Source: Eubacterium sp. An11 (lineage in GTDB: Bacteria > Bacillota > Clostridia > Lachnospirales > Lachnospiraceae). From it: a DNA stretch of 64,000 nucleotides. The translations under genes and the position numbers were made by a program. Position 1 is the first letter of the stretch. Each line of letters opens with the position of its first letter. The stretch lies in NCBI RefSeq assembly GCF_002161065.1, contig NZ_NFLV01000003.1:163129-227128 (forward strand), given 5' to 3'. Of this stretch, positions 56,188-64,000 are shown one piece after another. The notes under the pieces were generated by a model. That model was not told where the DNA came from, did no database searches, and saw only the letters and a list, made by a program, of their open reading frames with translations.

Positions 56188-58120
56188 TTAGGCGGCCTGT
56201 ACTAACCGTTTGAAATATACTTTCTGATTCTTATACGGGTCTGGCCGGAACAGCAGCACCAGAAGTACAAACAGAAGCAGAAATTCTGCAGCAGTTCCCA
56301 CTGTAAATTTTCCACCCGTTGCAAATGTACCTATCTGATACACGATCAATGAAACTACATAAGCGAATATGTTCCGGAACGCGATTGCAAACCAGAACCA
56401 TTTTCTGGACTGCATCTGCTGTGCCATGGTGGAAATCGCCGCCAGACATGGAGAATCAAGGAGATTAAACAACAGGAACGAAAATGCCGCTGTGGCAGAC
56501 GGGAACCATGCCGCCACATCACTGGCTACATTGGCTGCATTTTCTGTATCTCCCGCCACATTTGCAAGGACTCCCATGGTGGACACGATAGCTTCTTTGG
56601 CAGTGAATCCGGTAATAGATGCCGCCACAGGCTACCATTCTCCAAAACCAAGAGGAATAAAAATCGGCGCGATAATCCCGCCAATGGCTGCCAGAAGACT
56701 GTCTGTGCTGTCTTCTACGATTCCAAAGCTGCCGTCGATAAATCCGAATCCTTCCAGAAACCACATGATCACACAAGCGAGGAACAGGATGGTTCCGGCC
56801 TTAATAATAAAGCCTTTCAGTCTCCCCCATACGTGAAGTAAAACCGTCTCCGCCTGCGGAATATGATACTAGAGAAGTTCCATGACAAAAGGTGCCGGTT
56901 TTCCCGCAAAAGGTCTGGTCTTTTTAAGAATAATCGCTGACACCAGTACTGCCGCAATTCCCACGAAATACATTAGCGGAACAATAAACGAACTCTCTGT
57001 ATATCCGGCGGACTCACCTGCGATGACACCCCCCAATCAGGACAATAACGGGAAGTTTTGCTCCGCAGGGAATAAAGGTAGCCGTCACAATCGTCAGACG
57101 TCTGTCATTATCCTGCTCGATGGTTTTGGAAGCCATGATTTCCGGCACGCCGCATCCTGAAGAAATCAGAATCGGAATAAAACTGTTTCCCGACAGTCCG
57201 AAATAACGGAATATTCGATTCATAACAAAGGTGATACGCACCATATAGACGCAGTCTTCAAGAACGGACAGAAACAGGAATAAAACGGCCATCTACGGAA
57301 CAAATCCCAGTACGGCTCTCAGTCCGCCGATAATGCGTCCCGTTACCATATCCCCGGCTCCCAGCATTCCCAGGAAACCGCTGGCGCCATCCTGAATCGC
57401 CACAACAAACACATCGTTTGTCCAGTCTGTCACCCAGGTACCTATCACTGTCACAGATATGTAATATACCAGCCACATGACCGCAATAAAAATCGGAATA
57501 CCCAGGATACGGTTTGTCACAATCCGGTCAATTCGGTCAGATGTGGTGAGCCGCTCTTTTCCTTTCTGCACTGTCATCTCCACGACTTTCTGAATGTATT
57601 GATAACGCTCATCGGTCACAATACTTTCCATGTCATCCTCATAGCTTTCCTCCATCTTTTTTCTCAAATCGGCAATGGATGAAACGAATGATACAGGAAG
57701 TTTTACATTTTCCACTACCTTGCTATCACTTTCAAAGAATATAACGGCATACCATCTCATCTTATTCTCCGGTATGGTAGCAGGTAGAAACTTCTTCACT
57801 TCCAAAACCGCACTCTCCATTTCCTTTGAAAAAATCTCTTTCGGCAGTTTTGCCTCTTTCTCTTTTGCCACTTTCACAGCCTCGTCCACCAGCTCATCGA
57901 GACCGGTCTGTTTCAGCGCAGACATATCAATGACCGGACAGCCCAGCAGTCGAGAGAGATGCTCTGTATCAATCTTCATGCCTTTTTTGGCAAAATCAGA
58001 TCCGCCACATTAAGGGCAATGACCACCGGCACCCCTGTCTCTATCAGCTGGGTTGTCAGATAAAGGTTGCGCTCGATATTTGTAGCATCTACCAGATCAA
58101 TAATCACATCCGGATTCTCT
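56188..58120 (-). pseudogene. feoB: feoB (ferrous iron transporter) remnant
   Basis: Homology blocks run in order: PDVIIDLVDATNIERNLYLT (GTPase domain), GCPVIDMSALKQTGL, IFIAVMWLVYYISV, FIPILISSGCGVPEIMAS, TATFIPCGAKLPV, and ASITGFTAKEAIVSTMGVL. The N-terminal ~80 residues with the P-loop are missing. The frame is broken near 57985 (one base missing in a T/A-rich run) and at 57029-57034 (run of six G on the minus strand). In-frame TAG codons stand at 57293-57295, 56869-56871 and 56632-56634, each where FeoB proteins usually have Gln. Nearby missense changes are mostly transitions. Confidence 0.92.
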
Positions 58121-58623
58121 GACAGCGCTTTCAGAAAAATTGTGCCGTTTTGCCAGTTCTGCCCTGGCATCCATGTGCCAGTATCTTCGTAAAAAAATAT
58201 CTCTGTCCCGCTCTTTCAGCGTCTCTAAAAATCTGTTCAAAAGCATGACAAGCTCTTCTTCTGATTCTGTAAGTTCCAGAGAATGGGCGGTCTGCTGGTT
58301 CAGAACCTCTACCTCCCTGAGAATATTATCCAAATTAGTCATATGCATATCCGGCCTTTTGTCCGTGTATTTTTTCTGAGATTGCTTATGGCAAATTTTC
58401 TCGTGATGCGTCCCAAAAAATTCGAAAGAATAGACGGCCGTTTTGGCGGAATCGTGCTCCACGCCGCCAGCCAGGTATTATTGACACATTCTTCGGAATC
58501 TTCCCTGTTCATAAGTATTTTCCATACGATTGCAAAGCAGTAATTGGCGTATTTGTTTTCAACTTCCGTCAATGCAGTCTCGTCCCGCTGCCAGAATAGC
58601 TCAATGATTTGTACATCTTTCAT
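58121..58623 (-). pseudogene. Sigma-70-family regulator remnant joined to feoB
   Basis: The start ATG 58623 begins MKDVQIIELFWQRDETAL. After the region-2-like block (NREDSEECVNNTWLAAWSTI, SNFLGRITRKFAISNLRK) the frame breaks in a six-base A run (58370-58375). Region-4-like text continues in the next frame (ETLKERDRDIFLRRYWHMD, KRHNFSESAVR). The 3' end is lost and runs straight into the internal feoB fragment, so a deletion fused two genes. Confidence 0.8.
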
Positions 58624-58717
58624 TGTTTTTCTCCCCATTTGCAATATAGTTATAAACCCTTTCATATATAAAGACATATTTTTTCGTGGAAAATTACCAT
58701 TTTTTTGACAAGATAAT

Positions 58718-58738
58718 CCATTCCAACAGACGGAATGG
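58718..58738. promoter_or_regulatory. 7-bp palindrome between the divergent sigma remnant and carbonic anhydrase
   Basis: CCATTCC (58718-58724) and GGAATGG (58732-58738) are perfect inverted copies with a 7-base spacer. It could be an operator or weak hairpin. Confidence 0.35.
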
Positions 58739-58862
58739 CTATGTTAGTTTATTGCACATCTGGCCCGAGAATTGGAAAAGGTTTTATGAAGTAAATAGAT
58801 CCTGCCTTTTTGTCGTTTTCTGTGATAAAATGTAACAAACGGACGGAAAGGAACAAAAGAAT

Positions 58863-59444
58863 ATGGAACATATTAATGTAACAGACTGCAAAACTGCGTT
58901 AAACCGCCTTATGGCAGGAAATAAAGAATATCTCATCGCAAAAGAGGGAAAGGGAGATATCTCCGAGGAAATCCGAATCCTCACCCATGAGTATGGACAG
59001 AAACCTTACGCTATCGTTATTGCCTGCTCAGATTCCCGGGTCATCCCGGAGAAGATCTTCATGGTAGGCATCGGCGAAATCTTCACCATCCGGGTGGCAG
59101 GCAACGTTATCGGTGATTTCGAGCTGGGCAGCATCGAATACGCCGCGGGACATCTTGGAGTAAAACTGATCATGGTGATGGGACACAGCCGCTGCGGCGC
59201 CGTAGATGCGGCTATTCATGATGCCGGCCATGACTCCATCATACATATCACCGACGAGATCAAAAAGGCCATCGGTGCGGAAACCGACCCTGTCTGCTGC
59301 GAGAAAAAGAACATTCTCTACAGCATGGAGCGCATCAAAAAAAGCCCCCTGCTTCAACCTTCCATCAAAAACGGAAGCCTGAAAATCGTGGGAGCTTACT
59401 ATCATACCCGTTCCGGGGAAGTGGAATTATTGGAGGAAGAGTAA
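58863..59444 (+). CDS. Beta-class carbonic anhydrase
   Basis: The 193-residue enzyme interconverts CO2 and bicarbonate. The zinc ligands are Cys55 in ACSDSRV and His108/Cys111 in GHSRCGA, with the Asp57-Arg59 pair also present. GNVIGDFELGSIEYAAGHLG is a family block. ATG 58863 follows GGAAAGGAA. It is a single-gene transcript running into the structured interval at 59443-59968. Confidence 0.95.
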   Translation: MEHINVTDCKTALNRLMAGNKEYLIAKEGKGDISEEIRILTHEYGQKPYAIVIACSDSRVIPEKIFMVGIGEIFTIRVAGNVIGDFELGSIEYAAGHLGVKLIMVMGHSRCGAVDAAIHDAGHDSIIHITDEIKKAIGAETDPVCCEKKNILYSMERIKKSPLLQPSIKNGSLKIVGAYYHTRSGEVELLEEE

Positions 59445-59968
59445 AAAAATTTGTAAATCTCTTTATGATACACGGTAATCTATTTTGAAAGAAGACAAGG
59501 CATTGATAAAAGTTCTCCTCCTCCACTTCGGCAGGCTGGTATTTGACTGTATTTCATCGATATAATTTGGACGCCTGCGCTCACAGTCGTCGTCCAACCA
59601 TATCAATGGCTTGTCTTCTCCAAATGCATTCTACGTGCATAGAAATTTACAAGAATCCTGTATTATTTTGGCAGAGAGATGGCTATGGCACCATACAGAC
59701 CGATGATACTGTCAGTACAGCCTATAATCTACTATTTTATCAACATGCAGAAGATTCTTGTAAAGATGGAACAAAAGATTCTCAATAGACAAATGACGTT
59801 TTGGGCACATACAGCTTTCGACCGCGAGCTGTGAAGGAGGACAGACAGAGCCATCTCATAATGATACCCTTGGCCAGTCCGACTGAGGGTCGAGACGGAC
59901 GAATCTGTATGAGGCCTTACGTCATTGTCTGTCTGAGCAGGCAGCTGTTACCATCTTTACAAATTTCT
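59443..59968 (-). ncRNA. Candidate large structured non-coding RNA, family not recognised
   Basis: This gene-free interval between convergent genes holds many nested helices. The closing helix is AAATTTGTAAA (59447-59457) with TTTACAAATTT (59956-59966), followed on the minus strand by a seven-base T run. A 19-position helix pairs 59490-59508 with 59601-59619 (18 pairs). TTGGACG (59567-59573) pairs with CGTCCAA (59591-59597). A three-way junction joins 59641-59648/59961-59968, 59649-59657/59753-59761 and 59762-59769/59951-59958. AGACAAATGACGT (59787-59799) pairs with ACGTCATTGTCT (59919-59930). A pseudoknot links ACCCT/AGGGT (59866, 59886) with GTCCG/CGGAC (59877, 59896). The closing stem plus T run favours the minus strand. 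Short plus-strand frames here look non-coding. Confidence 0.5.
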
Positions 59969-59970
59969 CC

Positions 59971-60723
59971 TTACTTCTCACACAAAGTACCCGTTATCCC
60001 TATCAGATTCATATATCTTCCGTTATCTGTGCGAATCATCTCCCGATCTCCAATGGCATATGGATTGTCCGTATTCAGCCAGTCATCCCATGCCTGTTGA
60101 AAACATCGCATTTCCCACATGTCCAAATGATTCAGTTCATTCTCAAATTTCGGTTTCCACCACTCTATGGAATGCCACATTTCCAGGGCTTCTTCTTCCC
60201 AGAACGGCTTCATCTCAGGTGGGACATTTTCTTTTATCTCGTATTTCATACCTGGAAAGGCAAAGGCTGCTATCCCGTTTTTCTTTAAGATGGGACGTAC
60301 TTTTTCACGAAAAAACGTATCATTATTTCCCACATAATGATAGGCGTCCACGCTGATCACAGCATCAAAGAATTCATTGGCAAAAGGCATATCCAGGGCG
60401 TTCCCATGAATGGGAATAACCATATCATCAACCCCTGCCTCCTGAAATCTTCTATAATTATCTGTAGCAGATACCCATAAATCCAGTGCAAAAACCTGTA
60501 CTCCGTATTCTTTCGCAAGAAAAATAGATGTCAGTCCGTTTCCACATCCCAAATCCAGCACTCTCATCCGGAGGTTCAAAGGAATATCCGCCAGTAATTC
60601 TTCCAGCAGCATCATTGAATTCGGGCCCATCATGTTTGCTTTCAAAAAATCTTTATCATATTTTTTCGTTCTGATAAACTCATTTCCGCAGTCTGATCTA
60701 CAAAATGTATTCGTATTGTTCAT
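59971..60723 (-). CDS. Class I SAM-dependent methyltransferase
   Basis: The SAM-binding motif VLDLGCGNGLTSIFL is at about residues 54-68, followed by FALDLW and ISVDAYHYVG. The 250-residue size and context fit a small-molecule methyltransferase; the substrate is unknown. ATG 60723 follows GGGAGGTG at nine bases. It is the third gene of an operon with GPP34 and MerR genes, and its stop codon abuts the structured interval 59443-59968. Confidence 0.88.
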   Translation of the reverse strand: MNNTNTFCRSDCGNEFIRTKKYDKDFLKANMMGPNSMMLLEELLADIPLNLRMRVLDLGCGNGLTSIFLAKEYGVQVFALDLWVSATDNYRRFQEAGVDDMVIPIHGNALDMPFANEFFDAVISVDAYHYVGNNDTFFREKVRPILKKNGIAAFAFPGMKYEIKENVPPEMKPFWEEEALEMWHSIEWWKPKFENELNHLDMWEMRCFQQAWDDWLNTDNPYAIGDREMIRTDNGRYMNLIGITGTLCEK

Positions 60724-60752
60724 GAGTATGCACCTCCCTGACAACTCTCCAT

Positions 60753-61016
60753 TTATCCGATCGTTTTCAATATTTCCTTAATCTCCGCAATGGATTTTCC
60801 TTCCTGCCGCAGTTCTTTGATCTTCTGAATCTGCGCTACGCTCTCCTCTCTTTTGTAGCGCCGGGTCAGATTCTCTTCTGCCTGTTCAAAGGGCAGAAGA
60901 CCCTCTTCTGTGTAATATTTTAACGTGCTGTATCTCACATCCGTCAGCCTCACTAATTCCCCGATGGTTACATATTCTGAAGCGGCGATGACTTCCATAC
61001 TTCTCTGTCTTGACAT
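60753..61016 (-). CDS. MerR-family transcriptional regulator (short form)
   Basis: The 87-residue product has the MerR helix-turn-helix and wing (VTIGELVRLTDVRYSTLKYY, EEGLLPFEQA, TRRYKRE) and a short coiled coil, without a ligand-binding domain. It lies between the GPP34 gene and the methyltransferase gene. ATG 61016 follows GAAGGTGAT. Confidence 0.88.
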   Translation of the reverse strand: MSRQRSMEVIAASEYVTIGELVRLTDVRYSTLKYYTEEGLLPFEQAEENLTRRYKREESVAQIQKIKELRQEGKSIAEIKEILKTIG

Positions 61017-61029
61017 TTTATCACCTTCT

Positions 61030-61698
61030 CTACATGGTAGAAGAAATCATCGTTGAAATCATAATGGACGCATCCAGTGAATCAATGTACCAGAGCAGAT
61101 CTTTTACCGTGGTACCTGTTTTGGATTTTCTGATGGCGTTCAATTTACCTTTCAGTTCTTTTTGCTCAAACTTGGAAAAGTATTCTTTTAACTGTCCGGA
61201 CTTATCCAGCAGAATCGTCAATGCCAGAATATCCTCGGACAATTCGCCATCTTCCAGTAATTCTGCACGGATTTTTTCGATTATGCCTGTTATCACTTCC
61301 TTTTTTGGTGCATATCCCTCTTTATTGCCAAAAAGTCCCGCTTTCACCGGTTCCACCACATCGGCCGCCTTCAGACTTTCCATCAGGGCATCCAGAAGCA
61401 TGTTCAATTTTTTGCTTGTAAAAGAAGAAACGTAAGTCTCAACGATTTTCTGGGCTTTCATCGGTTTTCCCTGGTGAATCACATCATAAAGAGGTTTAAG
61501 ATAAAACATGCGCTCCGGCAGCTCCGCGCACACGGTTACCACCTTCTTGTCGTCCATGGAAATGCATTGTTCCAATTGCAGCTCCAGTAGTCCGCCTACG
61601 ACCAGACAAACACCGGCTTTCGGATTGGCGGCCGGAAGAGCCCCTTTATTGTTTACTGTACAAATCATATACTCCTGCGTGATAGATAAATCTCTCAT
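61030..61698 (-). CDS. GPP34 (Golgi phosphoprotein 3-like) family protein
   Basis: The 222-residue product shows the GPP34 pattern: LSITQEYMICTVNNKGAL, GVCLVVGGLLELQLEQCISM, KKLNMLLDALMESLKAADVV, and ELKGKLNAIRKSKTGTTVKD. Eukaryotic GOLPH3 binds phosphoinositides; bacterial members have no settled role. ATG 61698 follows AGGAGG. It begins the operon GPP34-MerR-methyltransferase with only 13 bases to the next gene. Confidence 0.85.
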   Translation of the reverse strand: MRDLSITQEYMICTVNNKGALPAANPKAGVCLVVGGLLELQLEQCISMDDKKVVTVCAELPERMFYLKPLYDVIHQGKPMKAQKIVETYVSSFTSKKLNMLLDALMESLKAADVVEPVKAGLFGNKEGYAPKKEVITGIIEKIRAELLEDGELSEDILALTILLDKSGQLKEYFSKFEQKELKGKLNAIRKSKTGTTVKDLLWYIDSLDASIMISTMISSTM

Positions 61699-61841
61699 TC
61701 TATTGTCCTCCTAATTATATATAATATTATTATTGCTGCTATCGCTTATTTCTTACTACTTATTACTTACTACTTACGATATAAGAATATCAGATTTTCT
61801 GGATTTGTCAACAGTTTTTCCGGAATGTTCGAAAAATTTTC

Positions 61842-61940
61842 GTAACAGTTCAGCCATGCGCCTGGAAACGCGGAAAAAGCGTCAAAAGTTTAGTTTCGTA
61901 AGCTCTTTTTGCTGTTCCAGGCATATGGCTGAACGGTTAC
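61842..61940. repeat. Long palindromic dispersed element
   Basis: The arms GTAACAGTTCAGCCATGCGC (61842-61861, extending through CTGGAA) and TTCCAGGCATATGGCTGAAC (61915-61934, then GGTTAC) pair over about 24 bases with few mismatches. A related single arm is found at 39032. It resembles bacterial intergenic palindromic repeats. Confidence 0.75.
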
Positions 61941-61957
61941 AAATTTACTAAAAATGC

Positions 61958-61994
61958 AGAAAAAAAGACAGCGGAACATGAATAGTCCGCTGTC
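61958..61994 (-). terminator. Intrinsic terminator of proS
   Basis: GACAGCGGA (61967-61975) and TCCGCTGTC (61986-61994) form a 9-bp stem on the minus strand followed by a T run of six or seven at 61960-61966. Confidence 0.85.
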
Positions 61995-62005
61995 GCTGAA
62001 TATAA

Positions 62006-63718
62006 TCAACGGTTTGCTTCAGAGAGAATTCTCATTATTTCATCTGCCGCTGATTCCATGGAAATATTAGCAGAAAAACTTTTATCCCTCGAAACGATTT
62101 CCACTTTATGCTGTTTCAAATTCCGGGGACTTACAATTGCCCTGAACGGTACCCCAAGCAGATCGGCGTCCGAGAACATGACTCCGGCACTGACATTCCG
62201 GTCATCATAAATGACCTCTGCTCCTCTTCTCTGCAGTTCCTCATATAATCGGTCGGCATACTCTCTGACCACTGTATTATCAGCGCGAACAGCACAGATA
62301 TGAATCTGCCATGGAGCCACTGACAAAGGCCATATCGGACCGTAATCATCATGATGTGCTTCGCAGATGGAAGCGGCCAGTCTGCCGATGCCAATACCAT
62401 AGCATCCCATGATTGGATATTGCTTTTCCCCATTACTGTCAATGTAGGTCATGTTCATGGATTTGGTATATTTTGTTCCCAGCTGAAAAATGTTCCCCAC
62501 CTCAATGCCGCGGGACACTGTAACAGCAGATTTTCCACAGTGCGGGCAGATACCGCCTTCCTGTATCTTTGCAAAATCATGATATTCTGCTTTCTTGACA
62601 TCCCGCTGCATATCCAGTCCGGTATAATGATATTCACAAACATTCGCACCACAGGAAAGGTTATTCATGCCTTCCAGAGAACAATCATACAAAACGGTAA
62701 AATCGCCGTTAAGGCCGACAGGTCCAATGTAACCTGCTTTCAGTCCGCTTTCTTCGGTAATTTCCGCTGGGTGAATATCACATTTCACATAATTTCTCAG
62801 CTTGGTCTCATTGACTTCCAGGTCACCACGGATAAACAATACGATATAGCTGTCGTCATGATTGCGCTGGTAAACGACCGCTTTGCAGGAAGCCTTTTTA
62901 TCACAGTGAAGAAAATCACACACTTCCTCAATGGTATGGATATCCGGGGTGTGTACCAAAGACAACTCACAAGAAATCTCATCCCTTTCATTATGGTAAA
63001 CACATTCCGCGGCTTCCATATTGGCGCGGTAACCACATTCTTTGCAAATGACAATGGAATCTTCTCCCACAGGAGTCAGCAGCATAAACTCATGGGAGAC
63101 GCTGCCGCCCATCATACCGGAATCAGAGGCCACCGAAACTACTTCCGGCAGGCCTACTCTCTCATAAATGCGCTCGTAGGCCTTATGGCATCTGGCGTAA
63201 TATTCCTTCAAATCTTCCTCGCTGGTATGGAAGGAATACGCATCCTTCATGGTAAACTCGCGGACACGAATCAACCCGGCCCTCGGTCTTGCCTCGTCAC
63301 GGAACTTGGTCTGAATCTGATACACCATGAACGGATATTTTGTGTGACTCTGTCCGTAGTCCCGCACCAGCTGAACAGCGGCTTCTTCATGGGTCATCCC
63401 CAGCACAAGAGGACTTCCGCTGCGGTCATTAAAGCGTACCATTTCTTTTCCTATACTCTCATACCTGCCTGATTCCTGCCAGAGAGAAGCAGGCATAACC
63501 ACCGGAAACTGTACCTCCTGCCCGTCAATGGCATCCATCTCCTCCCGGATGATCTGTTCAATCTTTCGTGTCACTCTTCTGAGCGGCATATAGGACGAAA
63601 AAATACCATTTGCCACATACTTCATATAGCCACCTCGCACCATCAATGCATGGCTGTCGACGATACAGTCCGACGGCCTTTCCCGAAAACGATTTCCGAC
63701 AAGTTTTTCAAGCTTCAT
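62006..63718 (-). CDS. proS: Prolyl-tRNA synthetase
   Basis: Class II synthetase motifs are visible: RVTRKIEQIIREEMDAIDGQ, FRDEARPRAGLIRVREFTMK and GCYGIGIGRLAASICEAHHD. An editing (INS) domain lies between ~230 and ~400. The product charges tRNA-Pro. ATG 63718 follows GGAGGTATC at seven bases, giving 570 residues. No clear T-box leader is visible; the upstream space is occupied by a short hairpin and the end of a group II intron. Confidence 0.96.
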   Translation of the reverse strand: MKLEKLVGNRFRERPSDCIVDSHALMVRGGYMKYVANGIFSSYMPLRRVTRKIEQIIREEMDAIDGQEVQFPVVMPASLWQESGRYESIGKEMVRFNDRSGSPLVLGMTHEEAAVQLVRDYGQSHTKYPFMVYQIQTKFRDEARPRAGLIRVREFTMKDAYSFHTSEEDLKEYYARCHKAYERIYERVGLPEVVSVASDSGMMGGSVSHEFMLLTPVGEDSIVICKECGYRANMEAAECVYHNERDEISCELSLVHTPDIHTIEEVCDFLHCDKKASCKAVVYQRNHDDSYIVLFIRGDLEVNETKLRNYVKCDIHPAEITEESGLKAGYIGPVGLNGDFTVLYDCSLEGMNNLSCGANVCEYHYTGLDMQRDVKKAEYHDFAKIQEGGICPHCGKSAVTVSRGIEVGNIFQLGTKYTKSMNMTYIDSNGEKQYPIMGCYGIGIGRLAASICEAHHDDYGPIWPLSVAPWQIHICAVRADNTVVREYADRLYEELQRRGAEVIYDDRNVSAGVMFSDADLLGVPFRAIVSPRNLKQHKVEIVSRDKSFSANISMESAADEIMRILSEANR

Positions 63719-63755
63719 AAAGATACCTCCATTTCTTATTTTGAACACTGGAACA

Positions 63756-63776
63756 GAGTTCCTCTGTGCGGAACTC
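63756..63776. promoter_or_regulatory. 7-bp palindrome in the proS leader
   Basis: GAGTTCC (63756-63762) and GGAACTC (63770-63776) form a perfect stem with a 7-base loop. No T-box consensus or T run was found with it. Confidence 0.35.
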
Positions 63777-63884
63777 TCACGCCGGGTGCGGTCGCTTTTG
63801 GGACAAATTTCTACCTCGCGCGAATGTACATCCTGCCCGAAGGGATTTTATTCGACAAGAAGTCCAAAAGAATTTCCTGTTAAA

Positions 63885-63950
63885 ATCGAGTAGGGGAGAT
63901 TTTCTCTCCCCTCTCACACCACCGTACATGCCGTTCGGCATACGGCGGTT
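63885..63950 (-). mobile_element. Group II intron 3' end (domains V and VI)
   Basis: On the minus strand AACCGCCGTATGCC, a 4-base loop and GGCATGTACGGTGGTG (63950-63917, 34 bases) form the domain V hairpin, including a two-base bulge and a CGC-type triad near the base. Domain VI follows (GAGGGGAGA, loop, TCTCCCCTACTC, 63916-63886). The intron probably ends near 63885 (CGAT). It lies about 165 bases upstream of proS. Confidence 0.75.
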
Positions 63951-64000
63951 CAACATAACTTCAAAGCATGACGCTCATTGTAATAGTCAAGGCAGCTTAT
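63950..64000 (-). CDS. ltrA: Group II intron reverse transcriptase/maturase, C-terminal end (cut by window edge)
   Basis: A minus-strand frame open to the window edge reads ISCLDYYNERHALKLC before TGA 63952-63950. The stop codon abuts domain V of a group II intron, where the intron-encoded protein normally ends. The text is too short for independent identification. Confidence 0.55.
   Translation of the reverse strand: MSCLDYYNERHALKLC

Larger units (their letters stand above)
61699..62005. other. Intergenic region between GPP34 and proS
   Basis: The 307 bases hold no gene. They contain an AT-rich segment with a short imperfect repeat (TTACTACTTATTACTTACTA near 61756), a long palindromic element (61842-61940) and the proS terminator (61958-61994). 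Confidence 0.6.

Noticed and set aside
56188..58120. Amber codon reassignment in feoB
   Set aside because: TAG serves as a normal stop elsewhere in the window (for example 339-341 and 30429-30431), and feoB also has frameshifts and a deletion, so decay is simpler.
56188..58623. Homopolymer sequencing errors as the sole cause of the feoB/sigma lesions
   Set aside because: Flanking genes with equal homopolymer content are intact, and the deletion junction and amber substitutions are not homopolymer errors; independent reads would still be worth checking.
59443..59968. MITE or insertion-sequence remnant
   Set aside because: The 11-base end repeats alone would fit, but no target-site duplication is visible and the internal three-way junction and pseudoknot are better explained by RNA structure. 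Kept as the main alternative.
59543..60100. Two plus-strand frames of 81 and 99 codons in the structured interval
   Set aside because: They begin with TTG, lack ribosome-binding sites, run through the paired helices and overlap the methyltransferase gene antisense; composition does not look protein-like.
62351..63472. 373-codon plus-strand open frame
   Set aside because: Antisense to proS.
63719..63884. T-box riboswitch upstream of proS
   Set aside because: No T-box consensus (GGTGGNACCGCG-like) or specifier loop was found in the 165 bases available before the intron.

Overview
The window (about 50% GC, almost all genes on the minus strand) looks like a chromosomal segment of a gut Lachnospiraceae/Clostridia bacterium. 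Markers are the fused IspH-S1 protein, the SCIFF peptide with its radical SAM maturase between yajC and secDF, an [FeFe] hydrogenase, indolepyruvate:ferredoxin oxidoreductase, ferredoxin-linked oxidoreductases and meso-diaminopimelate dehydrogenase. No tRNA, rRNA or CRISPR array was seen.

Layout. 1-7.4 kb: end of an aminotransferase, an amidohydrolase, upp, ddh, then a TrpR-like regulator with iorA-iorB-paaK (aryl-acid/aromatic 2-oxo-acid metabolism). 7.6-10.6 kb: an AT-rich accessory patch with a small coiled-coil protein, a 5'-truncated Sel1-repeat gene and a lone AAA ATPase. 10.7-15.4 kb: a group-B-like [FeFe] hydrogenase, a PAP2 phosphatase and a REC-GGDEF-EAL-GGDEF protein. 15.5-30.2 kb: conserved core genes ispH-rpsA, cmk, a HI0933-like flavoprotein, an RpiR regulator, apt, a HAD hydrolase, recJ, secDF, scfB-scfA, a TIGR04086-type protein, yajC and tgt. 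30.4-35.2 kb: beta-glucoside uptake (6-phospho-beta-glucosidase, PTS IIBCA, RpiR regulator). 35.3-42.3 kb: an ABC-2 exporter, an MFS carrier, an ECF sigma factor with a putative anti-sigma partner, and four small membrane proteins. The sigma gene and the ABC operon share a 36-bp promoter-like element. 42.7-51.5 kb: an alanine/sodium symporter, an exported flavodoxin lipoprotein, an Fe-S aldo/keto reductase, an HD protein, an MBL hydrolase, aroC, a nitroreductase, an MNT nucleotidyltransferase with a truncated HEPN partner, and rsmE.

51.6-56 kb is an AT-rich toxin-antitoxin/defence-like islet: vapBC, an unknown 629-residue protein carrying an R-N-x3-H HEPN-type motif, divergent hicA and hicB, and two related micropeptides of 24-25 residues under strong ribosome-binding sites. 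56-58.6 kb holds a small intact FeoB-associated Cys-rich protein and a heavily decayed feoB joined by deletion to a decayed sigma-factor gene. 58.9-63.7 kb: beta-carbonic anhydrase, then a roughly 520-nt gene-free interval that folds into many nested helices and a pseudoknot (candidate large structured RNA), then the GPP34-MerR-methyltransferase operon and proS. The right edge cuts into the 3' end of a group II intron (domains V and VI and the last codons of its reverse transcriptase).

The best candidates for something undescribed are the structured interval 59443-59968 and the micropeptide/HEPN/Hic islet at 52.3-55.9 kb. All functional calls are from reading motifs and context; no database search was possible.
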